Assembly (NCBI RefSeq): GCF_000327385.1
Contig: NW_008708752.1
Span: 1,426,314 to 1,490,313, forward strand
Direction: 5' to 3'
Source of the DNA: Lottia gigantea
Lineage: Eukaryota > Mollusca > Gastropoda > Lottiidae
DNA: 64,000 nt
The notes under the pieces are model-generated. The model had not been told where the DNA came from. It made no database searches and was given only the letters and a program-made list of their open reading frames with translations. The position numbers were made by a program, and so were the translations under genes. Positions 22,281-33,477 of this stretch are shown one piece after another; within the stretch, counting starts at the first letter, position 1, and the number at the start of each line of letters is the position of its first letter.

Positions 22281-22324
22281 AAAAACGGAATAAATAAGCT
22301 ATCAGACATCTTGACCTGGATCTC

Positions 22325-22430
22325 TATCTTATATAAGGATATTGTAAGGTTAGAGGAGCATTTACGGAAAGTTTTACACTTGAACGCGGCGTAAAACAAG
22401 GCTGCCCTCTTTCAATAAAAGCTTCTGTAA
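22325..22430 (+). pseudogene. LINE RT fragment with RGVKQGCPLS motif
   Basis: Reads GAFTESFTLERGVKQGCPLS at 22,355-22,414, the RT block just before the YADD box. Only this block remains between the endonuclease and an oppositely oriented LINE-A ORF1. Confidence 0.7.
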
Positions 22431-22526
22431 CTTTTTGAGTAACACTTTGCACACTAAGGTTACCATTGGTGAGTTTACCTCTTACATGAAAAACATAGAA
22501 AACAGACTGTATCCATACTTCTATCA

Positions 22527-23245
22527 TTAGTTCCATCTTATTTGGTCATCATCTGTAGAAATATTGTTCAAAGCATCTGCGTACGACACTTTACCGACTG
22601 TTGCCTGTGTTTCTATTCTTCTAACCTTTGAGGAACAGTCTCTTGCCATATGGCCGGTCTGTTTACAATAGAGACATAAGGGTTGTCGATCAGAGCACGC
22701 TACAAGGATTCGGAAAGGTACCATGATAATATGTGGGACTGAGTTATACTGAGAATCACTACATTCCAAGCTGATCCGCCTCAATCCAGATTTGGTAACA
22801 TTCAGCACGTGACGTGAACCGTATTCCTCCTGCAGTACGTTAACAACTGTACATATTGGTCAAAAACCTTCCCGATAAATGAATCTGTCACGAACGGGGG
22901 TATCCAATGGGCTCTTATATTCACGATTCGTTTATTAGCATCGCTAAAGATAAAGGTATGTTCTGGATTTTAACAGATTTTGCACTCAAAAGATTGTCCA
23001 CGTGTTCTCGATATGATAGAGTCACCAACTACTCCTCCGTTTTGTCTAATTTCCAAAGGGCCTATATTGCACTGTTATATTTAACTTTTAAAACATTTTT
23101 TACTGCAAAAAAAAAAAAACATTTCTCTACCTGTTAATAGGTTGCCAGGTCTCTCGGTTGTTATCTTTACGTTTCGTCTCACAATATCTTTATCAATATC
23201 AGAATCACTGATCATAACTTTACTTGTTTTCTCCATATTGGTTGT
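22527..23245 (-). pseudogene. LINE-A-like ORF1, divergent subfamily
   Basis: The start near 23,237 resembles MEKTSK and is followed by DSDIDKDIVRRNVKIT. It ends with TKSGLRRISLECSDSQYNS, knuckle CLYCKQTGHMARDC and VSYADALNNIS. The knuckle type CLYCKQTGH is shared with 4,617-4,811 and differs from the CLHCRNVGH type, so at least two subfamilies exist. Confidence 0.75.
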
Positions 23246-23289
23246 TGGTTGTAGTCAGGGGGTAAGCAACCCAAATTCTGAAGTATTTC

Positions 23290-23940
23290 TCTGTGAAAAT
23301 TCTGTGGTTTCTGGGTATTTTCTACAAAAATTACAAAATTTGGACTTTGACTGGTCCTATAAAAAATAGCAGAAATTTGTCGGAACAATATTATGTATTA
23401 ACTTAAATGTGGTCTCTCTGCTGAGGGGATCCACGAACTTATTGTAAACATTGATAAAAAGCTGCTTAAAATTTAAAATTTAAAATCTAATCAGCACATC
23501 GTAAAAACACCTGGAATTTATGTCTACAGTCCAATCAAATTTAGGGTAAAAATCGGAAAAATCACGAAATCCTCACATACATTCCTCATCAAAATGTGGA
23601 ATGTTCGCAGAGTGTGGCTTTAGTTTAAATTTGAACCCAAGGCCGGATTTACATGCCGTAGCGAAAGACCAATCCAGTATTTGACAAAATAGACCCATTT
23701 AGCCTCGTGATCGTGCAAAATCTTGCAAATATGCTTTAAATAAAAAGATTTAATTTTCGTTTCTATGTCCAAAATATTTAGCCCTCCATGTTTGACTTTA
23801 GCATATAATACAGAACCGACAATCTTTCCCAGCAGAACACACCATAATCTCATTTGAATCGTCTTTGACAACAGTTTATAATCGACATTTAACTGTGAAA
23901 TTGGACGCCAATATTTAGGTAACTGTTTCTGCATAGGATC
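23290..23940 (-). pseudogene. LINE ORF2 pieces: RT start joined to C-terminal part
   Basis: On the minus strand 23,934-23,620 reads PKYWRPISQLNVDYKLLSKT (RT block 1-2), then jumps into VKHGGLNILDIETKIKSFY, which belongs after RT. The RT palm is deleted. The C-terminal Cys/His region follows at about 23,420-23,290. Confidence 0.7.
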
Positions 23941-24099
23941 TTTACATAAATCTCGACTATCGGGGAGAAAAGATGGAAGGTGTTTTCGACTGTTTTTTCC
24001 TTTCCATTATCCACTGGGGATTCCACTTGGGATTCCACTGGGGGTCTTCAATAATGCTTTCTTTTATGGCATCATCACCTGCTGGAGAAAAATTGCTAC

Positions 24100-25025
24100 T
24101 GGGGACTTCAGCATATCATGCCTTATTCTCCTCCGCTTTCGTTTGACGACGTTCCTCAAACCGATGTGTTTTTCAAGGGCATTATTTTACCATATGTCCA
24201 ACCTGTTTACAGAACAAGCATAGGGGCTGTCTAACAGTACAAGCCACAAGGATGTGAAAAGGCCTTACTCCGGGTCCACTTATAAGATGGAGCACGATAC
24301 AATATTCTTGGTCAGTGCATTCCAGTTTTATTCTCCGTAACCCGGATTTAGTCCCATTTAAAACGTGTCTGACGCCATATTCTTCCTGTGTAACACTAAC
24401 TCAATAAATTAATCTATTTCTGAGTTAGATTTCAGGGAATACTTATTTCAGGACTGGTGCCATGGCTATATACAGTATTTTATATAACATGCAGTGTATT
24501 TTTGTGTTTGTGTCTTTTCAACTAAAATCATACTAATGACTAACTAATTTTCTCATAATCAATAGACTTATCTATTGCTCTGTGACCTAGGCCAGTGCTT
24601 TCATTGAGACTCGTCTCAATACACCCTAACACTAACTACTACGCCATATTGATTGAACACTTTTCCTATGAAACCATCAGATACAAACGGGAGGATCCAG
24701 TGCGCCCCGATAAAACGTTTGTTAGCATCCGAAAAAATAAAATTAATGTTCTGAACCTTGTGTGATTTGGCTGCTAGCAGTTTATCGGTGTGCTCCTGAG
24801 TGGATAAAGTGACAAACCACTCTTCCGTATTTTCCAGCTTCCACAATGCTTCAATAGCGCTATAGTACTTATTTTTAAAAACTGATTTAACTGCATAAAA
24901 ATCCATCTCTCTACCTGTTAAATAATTCCCTTGTCTTTCTACTGTGATCTTGACATTCCTTCTAACAATATCATCGTCGATATCAGCATCACTGATTGAA
25001 ATCAAACTAACTTTTTCCATGATGA
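24100..25025 (-). pseudogene. LINE-A-like ORF1 interrupted by a short insertion
   Basis: The N-terminal part 25,020-24,616 reads MEKVSLISISDADIDDDIV through NAIEALWKLENTEEWFVT-like blocks to WILPFVSDGFIGKVF. The rest, from about 24,390 down to 24,150, carries TKSGLRRIKLEC and a knuckle CLFCKQVGHMVK in which a stop follows. The 226-bp insertion at 24,401-24,626 splits it and is flanked by an 11-bp duplication. Confidence 0.75.
24401..24626. mobile_element. 226-bp non-autonomous insertion with 11-bp target duplication
   Basis: TAACACTAACT occurs at 24,390-24,400 and again at 24,627-24,637, and the ORF1 reading resumes across the pair. No terminal inverted repeats are visible. One end holds a small palindrome (GAGACTCGTCTC); the other is AT-rich (AATAAATTAAT). 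This fits a SINE or short retroposon on the minus strand, but I see no clear tRNA boxes. Confidence 0.65.
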
Positions 25026-25099
25026 TGTTGGTCAGTGTATCGGGTTGGCAACCCTAAAAAGAATTTTAACTTCTGAAAATTCCTGCAAGTAAACTTTAA

Positions 25100-25250
25100 A
25101 CTTTTAAATAAATTTATTCATAAAATAAATAATATATATATACATATGAATGATTACAAAATGAGTTAAAAACATTACAATCATACACTTTCATACACCC
25201 ATTCTCACACCTAAACTCTCACACATTCACACATTCAAACACAATATATA
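25100..25250 (-). repeat. LINE-A leader block, copy 4
   Basis: Same block as 6,255-6,420 and upstream of the ORF1 start at 25,020. Followed at 25,340-25,450 by two copies of a roughly 40-bp direct repeat (TATACATGTAACCACAATAA). Confidence 0.6.
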
Positions 25251-25579
25251 TACCAATTAAATATCATAATAATATTTACAACAAATATAGATAATTAAAC
25301 AAAGATGATCAATAAATAATTACAGTATGTATATACACCCCAACCATTAATGAATAAACCAATATCACCAAACATATACATGTAACCACAATAACCTAAA
25401 TCACCAAATATATACATGTAACCACAATAACCTAAGTCCCAACATATATATAAATTATTTACACATTCAAATTTAACATCAGAAATGTTGAGAAAAGTAT
25501 GCCTAGTCTTTATTATAATTTCTCTATATTTATTAACTATATAAGGGTGGGGAGGTTCTTCAACAGACTTTTTATCATG

Positions 25580-26080
25580 CACCCCACTAGGATTCTCATC
25601 CTCCGGGATATCCTGAATGGTGTCATCCCCCGAGGCCGAAAAACCACTCAACGCATCGGCATATTGCTGTCGGTTTCAATGTTTCTCTTAGGTCTTCCGT
25701 AATTCTGAGGGACACTCTTTCTCCATATGGCCCACATTCCGACAAACACGAGGGGGCTCGATTAGTGCAGGTCAGCAACATTCTGAAAGGTCTAACACCG
25801 TCAATGTGATGATGTTGATGACTATATTCCTCTGTTATATTCCATAGTTATTCTCCTTAGTCCGGATTTTGTTCCGCATAGTGTGTGACAGGGGCCATAT
25901 TGTTCCTCAACTACACTTAACACGTTGCCGAATTCAGCGAAAACCTTTTCAATAAATTGGTTTGAAACATAGGAAGGAATCCAGTGCACTCTTATGTACA
26001 TAACCCTTTTGTCTGCATCAGTAAGGCTATAGGTGATATCATGCATCTTGTATTGTTTTAAATTTAAGATTTTTGTCCAA
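25580..26080 (-). pseudogene. LINE-A ORF1 middle and tail, decayed
   Basis: Reads KMHDITYSLTDADKRVMYI and IRVHWIPSYVSNQFIEKVF (26,045-25,900). A degraded knuckle follows near 25,740, then the tail MSGFSASGDDTIQDIPED. The N terminus is replaced at 26,080 by a 65-bp piece of a LINE 3' coding end. Confidence 0.7.
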
Positions 26081-26470
26081 AGAACAGAACATACCAACCA
26101 GGGTTAAGCCAATAACTTTTAAACAAAGTTTCACTGAGTCGGACCCGATGCAATCTTCCTGATTTTTTTTAAACTTTATTCCATTCTTTCTCATTAGGTT
26201 TTTCATTAGTGTTCTTATCAATGTCTATTGTAAGTTTGTCTTCGTCGTTATCCGTTATTGTTTCGTCGCTGTCCCGAGAATCCATTTCCTCGGCCTAATC
26301 ACATACTGGTTCCGGGGAAAACAAATGTGATGGTTTACTAGGCGCGTCAATATTATGTTGAACCGTTTCCGCAGTCTCTGGGAATGGCGTCGTCTCCAGA
26401 AGCCGAAAAGCCACTCTGCGTAGGATTTTGTTTCCAAATTCCGTTCCGAAATCCGTCGGAGTTCCGAAGG
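26080..26470 (-). pseudogene. Mosaic of LINE C-terminal scrap and ORF1 tail
   Basis: 26,080-26,147 matches the end of ORF2 at 16,895-16,955. 26,148-26,470 matches the ORF1 tail at 10,085-10,240, with SYADAL-like and DSDETITDNDEDKLTIDID-like pieces. Two switch points lie within 400 bp. Confidence 0.65.
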
Positions 26471-26990
26471 TCATTCCTTGGCCATATGGCCCACATTTCT
26501 GCAGTATAGACAGATAGGTGCCCTATCGGTACACGCCAAAAGTATTCTAAATGGCCTTACACCGTCAATGTTTATTATATGAGGCACTGATCCATATTCT
26601 TGTGGGGAACATTCTAAGGCAACTCTACTTAGTTTGAACTTAGTACCACTCAACGTATGGCGGTCGCCAGTTGAGTCATCGTCATCGTTAACCTTGGATT
26701 CAGAAGCTGTTTGGAAATCTGTTAGCTCCTGGTCCAAGGAAGCAAATGACCCAGGCTCAGTCACAATTGCCGTTAAATCATCAGCATGCTGGATCGTTTT
26801 CACTTGTTCTGGATGATTCGGAAGGGTCAATGCCAATACTATGTGGGTTGAATTTAATATTGTGGGCCAACGGATGTACGGCGAGGGAGTAAAGCGCCAT
26901 GGGAAGAGGACACCCTTGCTTCACGCCTCTCTGTGGAGTAATTCCGTTGGTAAACAGGAAAGCGCGTGGATTTTTTCCGCGGAGTTTGTA
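26471..26990 (-). pseudogene. Chimera: reverse transcriptase joined to ORF1
   Basis: On the minus strand RT comes first: QRGVKQGCPLPMALYSLAVH near 26,920, then IQHADDLTAIVTEPGSF (Tyr of the YADD box is His), then SESKVND. Without a stop the frame passes into ORF1 at about 26,680 (RHTLSGTKFKLSRVALEC) and ends at the knuckle CLYCRNVGHMAKE. This order is the reverse of the chimera at 4,360-4,811. Confidence 0.75.
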
Positions 26991-27009
26991 TGACTTTGGC
27001 TAGTGCTCT

Positions 27010-27700
27010 ATGGGCTTTATCGAGCACTTGACCAGCCTAATGGTCCACGGAAGCAGCTAATGATTGGTCCAATGGACCGATGTCAGTTTCATCGGCTGCT
27101 GACTGAGCATCAGTGTCCTCGTCCTCGTCCCCTGAATGGGAGGACTCTGATTATAGGAGATTACTCTCTCCAACCTGGGATTTTCTGGGGCAATCTTTAG
27201 CTAGGTGACCCTCCTTTAGACAGGAGTAGCATTTTTTGATGGGTTTCAGCTCACCTTTGTATTTTAAGGTTAGCCGTACACCCTTGCACGATGATGGTGG
27301 ACGGGATAGGTTTTTTCAATTTAGGACCCCTTTGTCTACTTGTGGAAATTCTCTCCACATAGCTCTTTTTATATTTAGAGTCGTGCAGTATTGCTGCATA
27401 TGGATTAACATGAACTTGTTATCAAGCTCAACGGGTGCCACATAAACAGCAATCCTAATATCGGGAGCTCTATTCAGGGACATAACTTTGTTTGCACTTT
27501 TCATTTGGTACATATTACCATTAAAGACGCCATTGTCTCCAAAAGCAAACCAGGTTAGGAACGATACCAAAATAAGGATTTTTCCAATATTTTGAAAGCC
27601 CCTGATGCTATCCATAGGAGCCCCATTCTCCTTCATCATCCCTAACATATCTAAGGATTTGATGGTGCAAGTTTCAACAGGGCTCATATGTACTATGTAT
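27010..27700 (-). pseudogene. LINE-B ORF1, core and knuckle
   Basis: 27,687-27,316 is open for 123 residues: PMDSIRGFQNIGKILILVSF, FNGNMYQMKSANKVMSLNR, APDIRIAVYVAPVELDNKF. A knuckle CYSCLKEGHLAKDC near 27,200 has all four ligands but is in another frame. An acidic tail follows (SGDEDEDTDAQSAADETD). Joined directly to RT sequence at 26,990, so the endonuclease is missing. Confidence 0.75.
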
Positions 27701-27779
27701 TTCCTATCAATCAGGGTTTTTTCCTTATTTTATGATTGTTTTTTTTTTACGTATCATACACTATGTTTCATTTGGTGCG

Positions 27780-28685
27780 TAAAATACTGATATATCAGCC
27801 CGAAATGACTGTATAATGAACGATAAGAATATAAAAATCTATGACAAACAGACAGAATTTTTAACCCAAAATTAAGTTAAAAGAAAAAAGAAAAGAAATT
27901 TGAAAAATAAAGGTAGCAATCTAAAGTTTGAGATATAAATATAACAAATCTGAAAAGGTGTAGGTTTCACAAGATTGTTATATTTAATACTACTTCCGGG
28001 AAGCCATTTGTACGATTGTTAAGATAAAATATTTTGACAATCTTAATCCAAGTGCATCCGAGCGTAGGTGATATTACTCGGATCACAATTATGATAATCT
28101 AATGAAGAAGACTATTTTCAAACCTACTAGTTTTAAAAGAAAATTTTGATGGCTTCGAAAATCAATCTATTGACTAAGCAATAAAGATGGCGAGACTCTG
28201 GTTTACTCCGTCATTTCAGAATATAGTAATTCTTGTTTCCTAATAAATTTTCCAAATCGTAACCTAGGTGGGCTTAGTGGGCCGTCGGAGCACATGTGCC
28301 CAACCCTAACCACCGGAACAAACGAAAAATCATTCGCCTTTTACTAAAGATATCTTCGACATGTGACACCAGAGTAAATTTAACTACGGTCTACGTATTC
28401 AAGTCTTGGCGATTAGGAAGTCTAGCTCACGGGTCGCTTGCAGAAATACTCAGTTTCTAGGTACGAGTTGCACCCCTTTGCTGCAAAGCAACTCTTCAAA
28501 GTTTACTACTTGATTGTATTACCCGGTCTCTATCTAGGTACGAGTTGCACCCCTGTGCAGCAAATCAACTCTTTAACGTTTACCACTTGATTGTATTACC
28601 CAGCCTCTATCTAGGTACGAGTTGCACCCCAAAAAGCCTCTTCAACGTCCACTCTTGATTGTTTCTCAATCAAACAATAAATAAA
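27780..28685 (-). repeat. LINE-B 5' leader, minus-strand copy 3, three monomer starts
   Basis: Contains the TGGGCTTAGTGGGCCGTCGG block near 28,270 and CGAGTTGCACCCC at 28,464, 28,541 and 28,618, spaced 77 and 77 bp. The outermost monomer is partial. This is the most complete monomer array in the window. Confidence 0.75.
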
Positions 28686-28689
28686 TACT

Positions 28690-29010
28690 TCCTCTTTTGC
28701 GTCTCCTTCTAGACGTGAATACACAAATCCCCCTTCTTCTGGTTTTGATAAACAATTACTGAAGAATATTCTCGAACCCAATTAAGTTATTTTTTCTTCC
28801 AAATAGTCAATTCCTTGCTTAGTTTTCCTACCACAATCAGATACAAATTTTAAATTAATCAAATCGTCTCTTTTAAACTGGTTTTGTAAAAATCTGCCTT
28901 AACTGTCCGTTAATGATATTGGTACACAATCTTGATTCTCAACTATGACAAGTAAAGGTTTTTCTAAAAGCTTTTTATAGCCAGCAGGACTCAACTTGTA
29001 TGTTTAAAAT
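28690..29010 (-). other. Decayed coding remnant, class unknown
   Basis: The minus strand gives protein-like stretches, KLSPAGYKKLLEKPLLVIV, FKRDDLINLKFVSDCGRKT and VYSRLEGDAKEEVFIY. The last has the look of a retroelement gag segment, but I cannot place the family. It is broken. Confidence 0.3.
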
Positions 29011-29467
29011 AATGTCAAGTTTTAAAACTTAAAAAATTGAAAAGATCTCACCTAATTATCAGGAAATGTTCCAAATTGTTCACAAAACACAATCCAAAAA
29101 TTACATATCAAATAGTTTTGGTGTCGTAATCCCATCAGCATGCCAGCTTTGGTGGCCACCTGACACCACACAGAAACAGTAACAGACGTATACACATCTC
29201 ACTGATACAGACAGATCTAACTATATTTTAGCTTATGACACTAAAACAGAACTCAGTGATTATATAAATAGATCTAATCCAATACACCAAAGACATCGAC
29301 AGGATGTTATTAGAACAATGTTAAAATAGTGTTGCCGACAAATTTAAAGAGATAGTATTGGGTTACTCGGTCACATTTATAAACATACTGTCCGATGGAT
29401 GGATTTTGTATTTGATTACATATACATGTTTGATTGAATATTGAATACCCAGCGATATAGATCAGTA
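29011..29467. other. No gene seen
   Basis: AT-rich sequence without a supported ORF, between the LINE field and the MITE. Confidence 0.5.
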
Positions 29468-29872
29468 TTAAGCTAAGATTCCTTATACGCGTCATGCGGA
29501 TGCGTCATGCAGACATAAATTGCCCTTGCAGATCCTTCATGCGTCAAATATGATTCCATATGTGCGTTAAACGTATGCGTAATCTTTCTTTTGACGCGCG
29601 GACTTCTAGACAGATGGATGCTTTGGTGTATAAAAAAGACAGGACAGGGAATCCCCACAAAATAGGTCACATTTGAGAGATCTCCGCGCGGAAAGGAGTC
29701 CGGATGCGTCAAAAATTGCTACACCCGGCGATTTATTTTTTTGACGCATGACGGAGACCATTTGACGGATAGCGCTTCCGCATATATGGAATCATACCCT
29801 CTTAAACCAACCATTTCGATTTTTAACACATGGCGGATGACGCATGACGCGTATATGGAATCTTAGCTTTAC
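29468..29872. mobile_element. 400-bp MITE, PIF/Harbinger-like
   Basis: Terminal inverted repeats of about 28 bp: AGCTAAGATTCC then TATACGCGTCATGC at 29,471, mirrored at 29,842-29,868 with one mismatch. TTA flanks both ends (29,468-29,470 and 29,869-29,871), matching the TWA duplication of PIF/Harbinger elements. The interior is packed with the subterminal motif ATGCGTCA in both orientations and holds a nested inverted pair (ATGATTCCATATG near 29,550; CATATATGGAATCAT near 29,781). No ORF, so it depends on a transposase elsewhere. Confidence 0.75.
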
Positions 29873-30930
29873 TCTCCAGATGAACAAAAAACATAATCTA
29901 CGAAGTCGAAAAAAAAAAAAAAAAGATTTGGAGCCGGGAGTAGGAAGTGAAAAAAATTAGAAGTTGGAACCACAGACATCAGATAATGGTAAAAAAAATC
30001 ATATCTTTTATTGTATTTAAATATAAAGGTACGAAAGAAGCCATTTTGTTCTAAAAGTCATATTCTTACTCTGCGATGTTTCTCGTTTTTCTTTGTATTT
30101 TATTACCCTTCTTTACATGGTTTGGCTTTTAGCCAGCATTGTAAAGCATTTCTTTTTCGACATTTGATTCTCAAACATCTTTCTCCTATTAGATATATAT
30201 CTAACATGTTATTTCAAAACAATTTCTTCTTTTACAAATGATATTCTATTTCTTAAAACTTGATTATTCTTTATGCAGTTATCTGGTTTTTCATGACACC
30301 ATAAATCGAGGTGCTGTATCTCACTTTTTCTTTGCCAAAATAGATCAAAATTTGGTCAGTTTTTTTTTTGTCGCCAAATGAAAGAAACAACTTTGATTCA
30401 ATTTTGGACCTCCATCGGTCCCCTAAATCGACTTAAGCGAGAATTCTTTTTGTAGATTTGACCTATTCTGGGGATTTGAAGTTGTTCTTTGCATTGTGGG
30501 TAGCCAATATCTGGTTCTACATAGCACAATAAACAAGATTACAATGCATGAAATAACTTTGGGTCAGATCTCGGAACATTTACCATTTCCAATTCCAGAT
30601 TGAGATATGTTTGGTGTCTTATTTCAATTTGGCACTTCCATACTTTGATCATATTGGAAAGTGGCTGCCACACAGAAATAGCATGTGCGTTTGCATATTT
30701 TAACTGCAATAATGAAGAAACATACAAAACTAGCAAATATAAATTTTATTACATAATTCTTTTTAGAATTCATACAATATTTACAAAAACAAAAACAACA
30801 TTGTCAATTAATTTAGTATTTTAATCACAAGAAATATAATAAAAAAATAAAGTGTTTTAACCTATTAAGAAGTTGATAAAAAAGAAATTAGACAATTCCA
30901 TAATGATTCAAACAAGGGACTTGGAAATGT
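29873..30930. other. No gene seen
   Basis: AT-rich, with short ORFs only on either strand and no recognisable domain or splice pattern. Confidence 0.5.
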
Positions 30931-30933
30931 ACT

Positions 30934-31373
30934 CTTGAACTTTGACCTCAACTACCATCTTGAACTTTGACCTCAACTACCATCTTGAACTTTGACCTCA
31001 ACTACCATCTTGAACTTTGACCTCAACTACCATCTTGAACTTTGACCTCAACTACCATCTTGAACTTTGACCTCAACTACCATCTTGAACTTTGACCTCA
31101 ACTACCATCTTGAACTTTGACCTCAACTACCATCTTGAACTTTGACCTCAACTACCATCTTGAACTTTGACCTCAACTACCATCTTGAACTTTGACCTCA
31201 ACTACCATCTTGAACTTTGACCTCAACTACCATCTTGAACTTTGACCTCAACTACCATCTTGAACTTTGACCTCAACTACCATCTTGAACTTTGACCTCA
31301 ACTACCATCTTGAACTTTGACCTCAACTACCATCTTGAACTTTGACCTCAACTACCATCTTGAACTTTGACCC
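30934..31373. repeat. 25-bp minisatellite, 17 full identical-looking units
   Basis: Units start at 30,934 and recur every 25 bp to 31,359, where a partial unit ends. I see no differences between full units. Each holds TGAACTTTGACCT, whose reverse AGGTCAAAGTTCA is a direct repeat of nuclear-receptor half sites with one spacer base (DR1). Such uniformity points to recent expansion or ongoing homogenisation. Confidence 0.95.
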
Positions 31374-31532
31374 AATACAACAACTTTGACCTCAACTTCC
31401 ACAGGTGTTCACAACTCAAAACACTGAACCAGGAAGAAAAAAAATCCAAAACAAAAACATAAACCCAAGCAAAAAAGCAAACCATATCACAAAAAATCAC
31501 TCAAAAACAAAAAAAAAACAGGAATTCGAACA

Positions 31533-31840
31533 ACCAAATCAATGCAAAAACACAAAATCAATGCGGAAACAAATACCAAATCAATTCAGAAACCACAAAC
31601 ACCAAATCAATTCAGAAACCACAAACACCAAATCAATTCAGAAACCACAAACACCAAATCAATGCAGAAACACCAAACACAAAATAAATGCAGAAATATC
31701 AAACACAAAATCAATGCAGAAATATCACACACAAAATCAATGCAGGAACACCAAACACAGAATCAATGCAGAAACACCAAACTCAAAATCAATGCAGAAA
31801 CACCTAACCAATGCAGAAACGCCAAATCAGTGCCGAAAAT
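31533..31840. repeat. 26-bp minisatellite, about 11 diverged units
   Basis: Unit core AAATCAATGCAGAAACACC with variants such as CAATTCAGAAACCAC. As 26 is not a multiple of 3 and the unit lacks stops, two long plus-strand frames pass through it (31,405-31,938 and 31,542-31,892), giving Gln/Asn/Lys-rich repetitive peptides. I treat these frames as by-products. Confidence 0.85.
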
Positions 31841-32129
31841 CCATCTTCTTCTGTGCTCTTCTTCTGAAATTAGAAAAGAAACTTCATGTTAATGAGCCGC
31901 AGCTCAAATCTTTTACCCAACACAAAAGCTTTCTATAATACTGTAATTGCTGATATGCGAATGGAAGAAAGATTTAATAATGTTAAACTTTTGGCACTTT
32001 CGTCGATACGTTTTAGATAATAGTAGAAAAGGTAGATATCATTTGTTAAAAAACCACGAATAGTCAAAATAATGCTCAATCCAATTGTACGAAAAATATT
32101 TAGATGACTACGTTTCCTTTGAAACATAC

Positions 32130-33477
32130 CTGCGGCTCTTCATTGGTTTCGTTCCATCTGTTCCTCACCATGTGGTCTTCATCTGTACTGTAGGCGCCAC
32201 TGCATCTGTTCTTCATCTGTGGATAGGAGATCTGTAGAGAACACTCCTATTGTGGCAGTGCTAATGCGAGTAGGTAAATTACCAAATGATTTACCCTTTC
32301 TAACCTGAAAATAGACCCAAACTAAAATTCATTTTACTTGTCATTGAGACGGAAATAAAATACTATCAAAATATTCAACTTTTCAATTTTGCTTGAAGGG
32401 AGAAGGATTCATACCACGGATTCAACTGTTCAAACAGTTTACTGAGTTAAGTTTGCTAAACCAAGCATACCAGGTGACATATCATGAGTTTCAATGCAAG
32501 GCATCTAAATGGCTAGATATCCAAATAGCTTTATGCAATACAGTCAACTTACCTTGCGAGCTTCTGCGCCACGCCATAAGCACTTTCTTTCCATATGGTC
32601 AAGCTCTATCTGTATACACCTGAAAATATAAATAACTTAACATTATACACAAATCTGAGAATGCTTCAAATGTAAGCAGAAAGTTTGACAAGGTTGTTAT
32701 TAGACTGTTCAAGAATTGTTCATCAAAAATCATATCAGCTTCCACTATCAATAAACTAAGTCATACCATATTCTGTCCAATTTGAAAGTCAATATTTGGT
32801 AGGTTAAAATCAATAACTCATACTTTTAGAAACTAATTCAGTTATCATTACCTAGCTTTGTTCCAAGATTCGCTTTTAGGACATTTGTGCTCCACCATAA
32901 CCTATGTAATGATTGACCTTCCAGTCAAATGTCCTGATGTCGAATGTATAGCTAAGACCAGCTATTTTGGTTCTTGGAACCCTGCAAGAACAACAGTAGT
33001 AAAGTAAATTATGGTATTTAAAGCGATCTAATTATCCGATTGCAATTGATCACAGCGGTCATTGGTGCAAACATTTTGAAATCAAAATAGTTTGGACAAA
33101 TTTATAAGCAAAGTAGATTTTCTGTAATTGCAAATTTATGTTAAAAGTTATTTGTTTTATCAGACAACATTGCAATATTCACACGTATGTGGTGCTTAAA
33201 ATTTCACTACGACTAAGGATTTTATGATGTCACTATCGCAAAAGCGGATGATTATATCTAAGGGTCTTTGAGAAAAGATTATAAATTCTCTTTACTTTTT
33301 GATCATCCAAACAAAATAGTTTGAAGTTTGGAGGTTTATTTTTTACAAGGAAAGAAAACTCAATGAACAGGGAATTTGATTAAAAATATTAACTGACCGT
33401 GCTTTGTTGGTCATCTATCTGTGAGTGGTGTATGTCAAACTCAATAGTAAAGACAGCTATTGAGTTCCCGCTGACGG
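32130..33477 (-). other. Exon-module beta-1 (E1-E4), minus strand
   Basis: Four exon-like blocks with splice sites on the minus strand: E1 33,477-33,398, E2 32,981-32,852, E3 32,619-32,553, E4 32,304-32,130. Acceptors read TTTTCAG or CTTGCAG; donors are GTCAGT, GTAATG, GTAAGT and GTATGT. E1 can be read as SGNSIAVFTIEFDIHHSQ. E2 here is 130 bp against 124 in the other short copies and breaks the shared reading frame. E4 differs from other copies at its 3' half and uses its own donor. The product is unknown; it may be non-coding. Confidence 0.55.

Noticed and set aside
28690-29010. Naming a specific LTR-element family for the decayed remnant
   Set aside because: One gag-like phrase is too little; no neighbouring parts support it.
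30934-31373. CRISPR-like array
   Set aside because: The units are directly adjacent without spacers and the DNA is eukaryotic, so this is a minisatellite.
31405-31938. 177-codon Gln/Asn/Lys-rich protein
   Set aside because: The frame is made by a stop-free 26-bp minisatellite that is open in another frame too.
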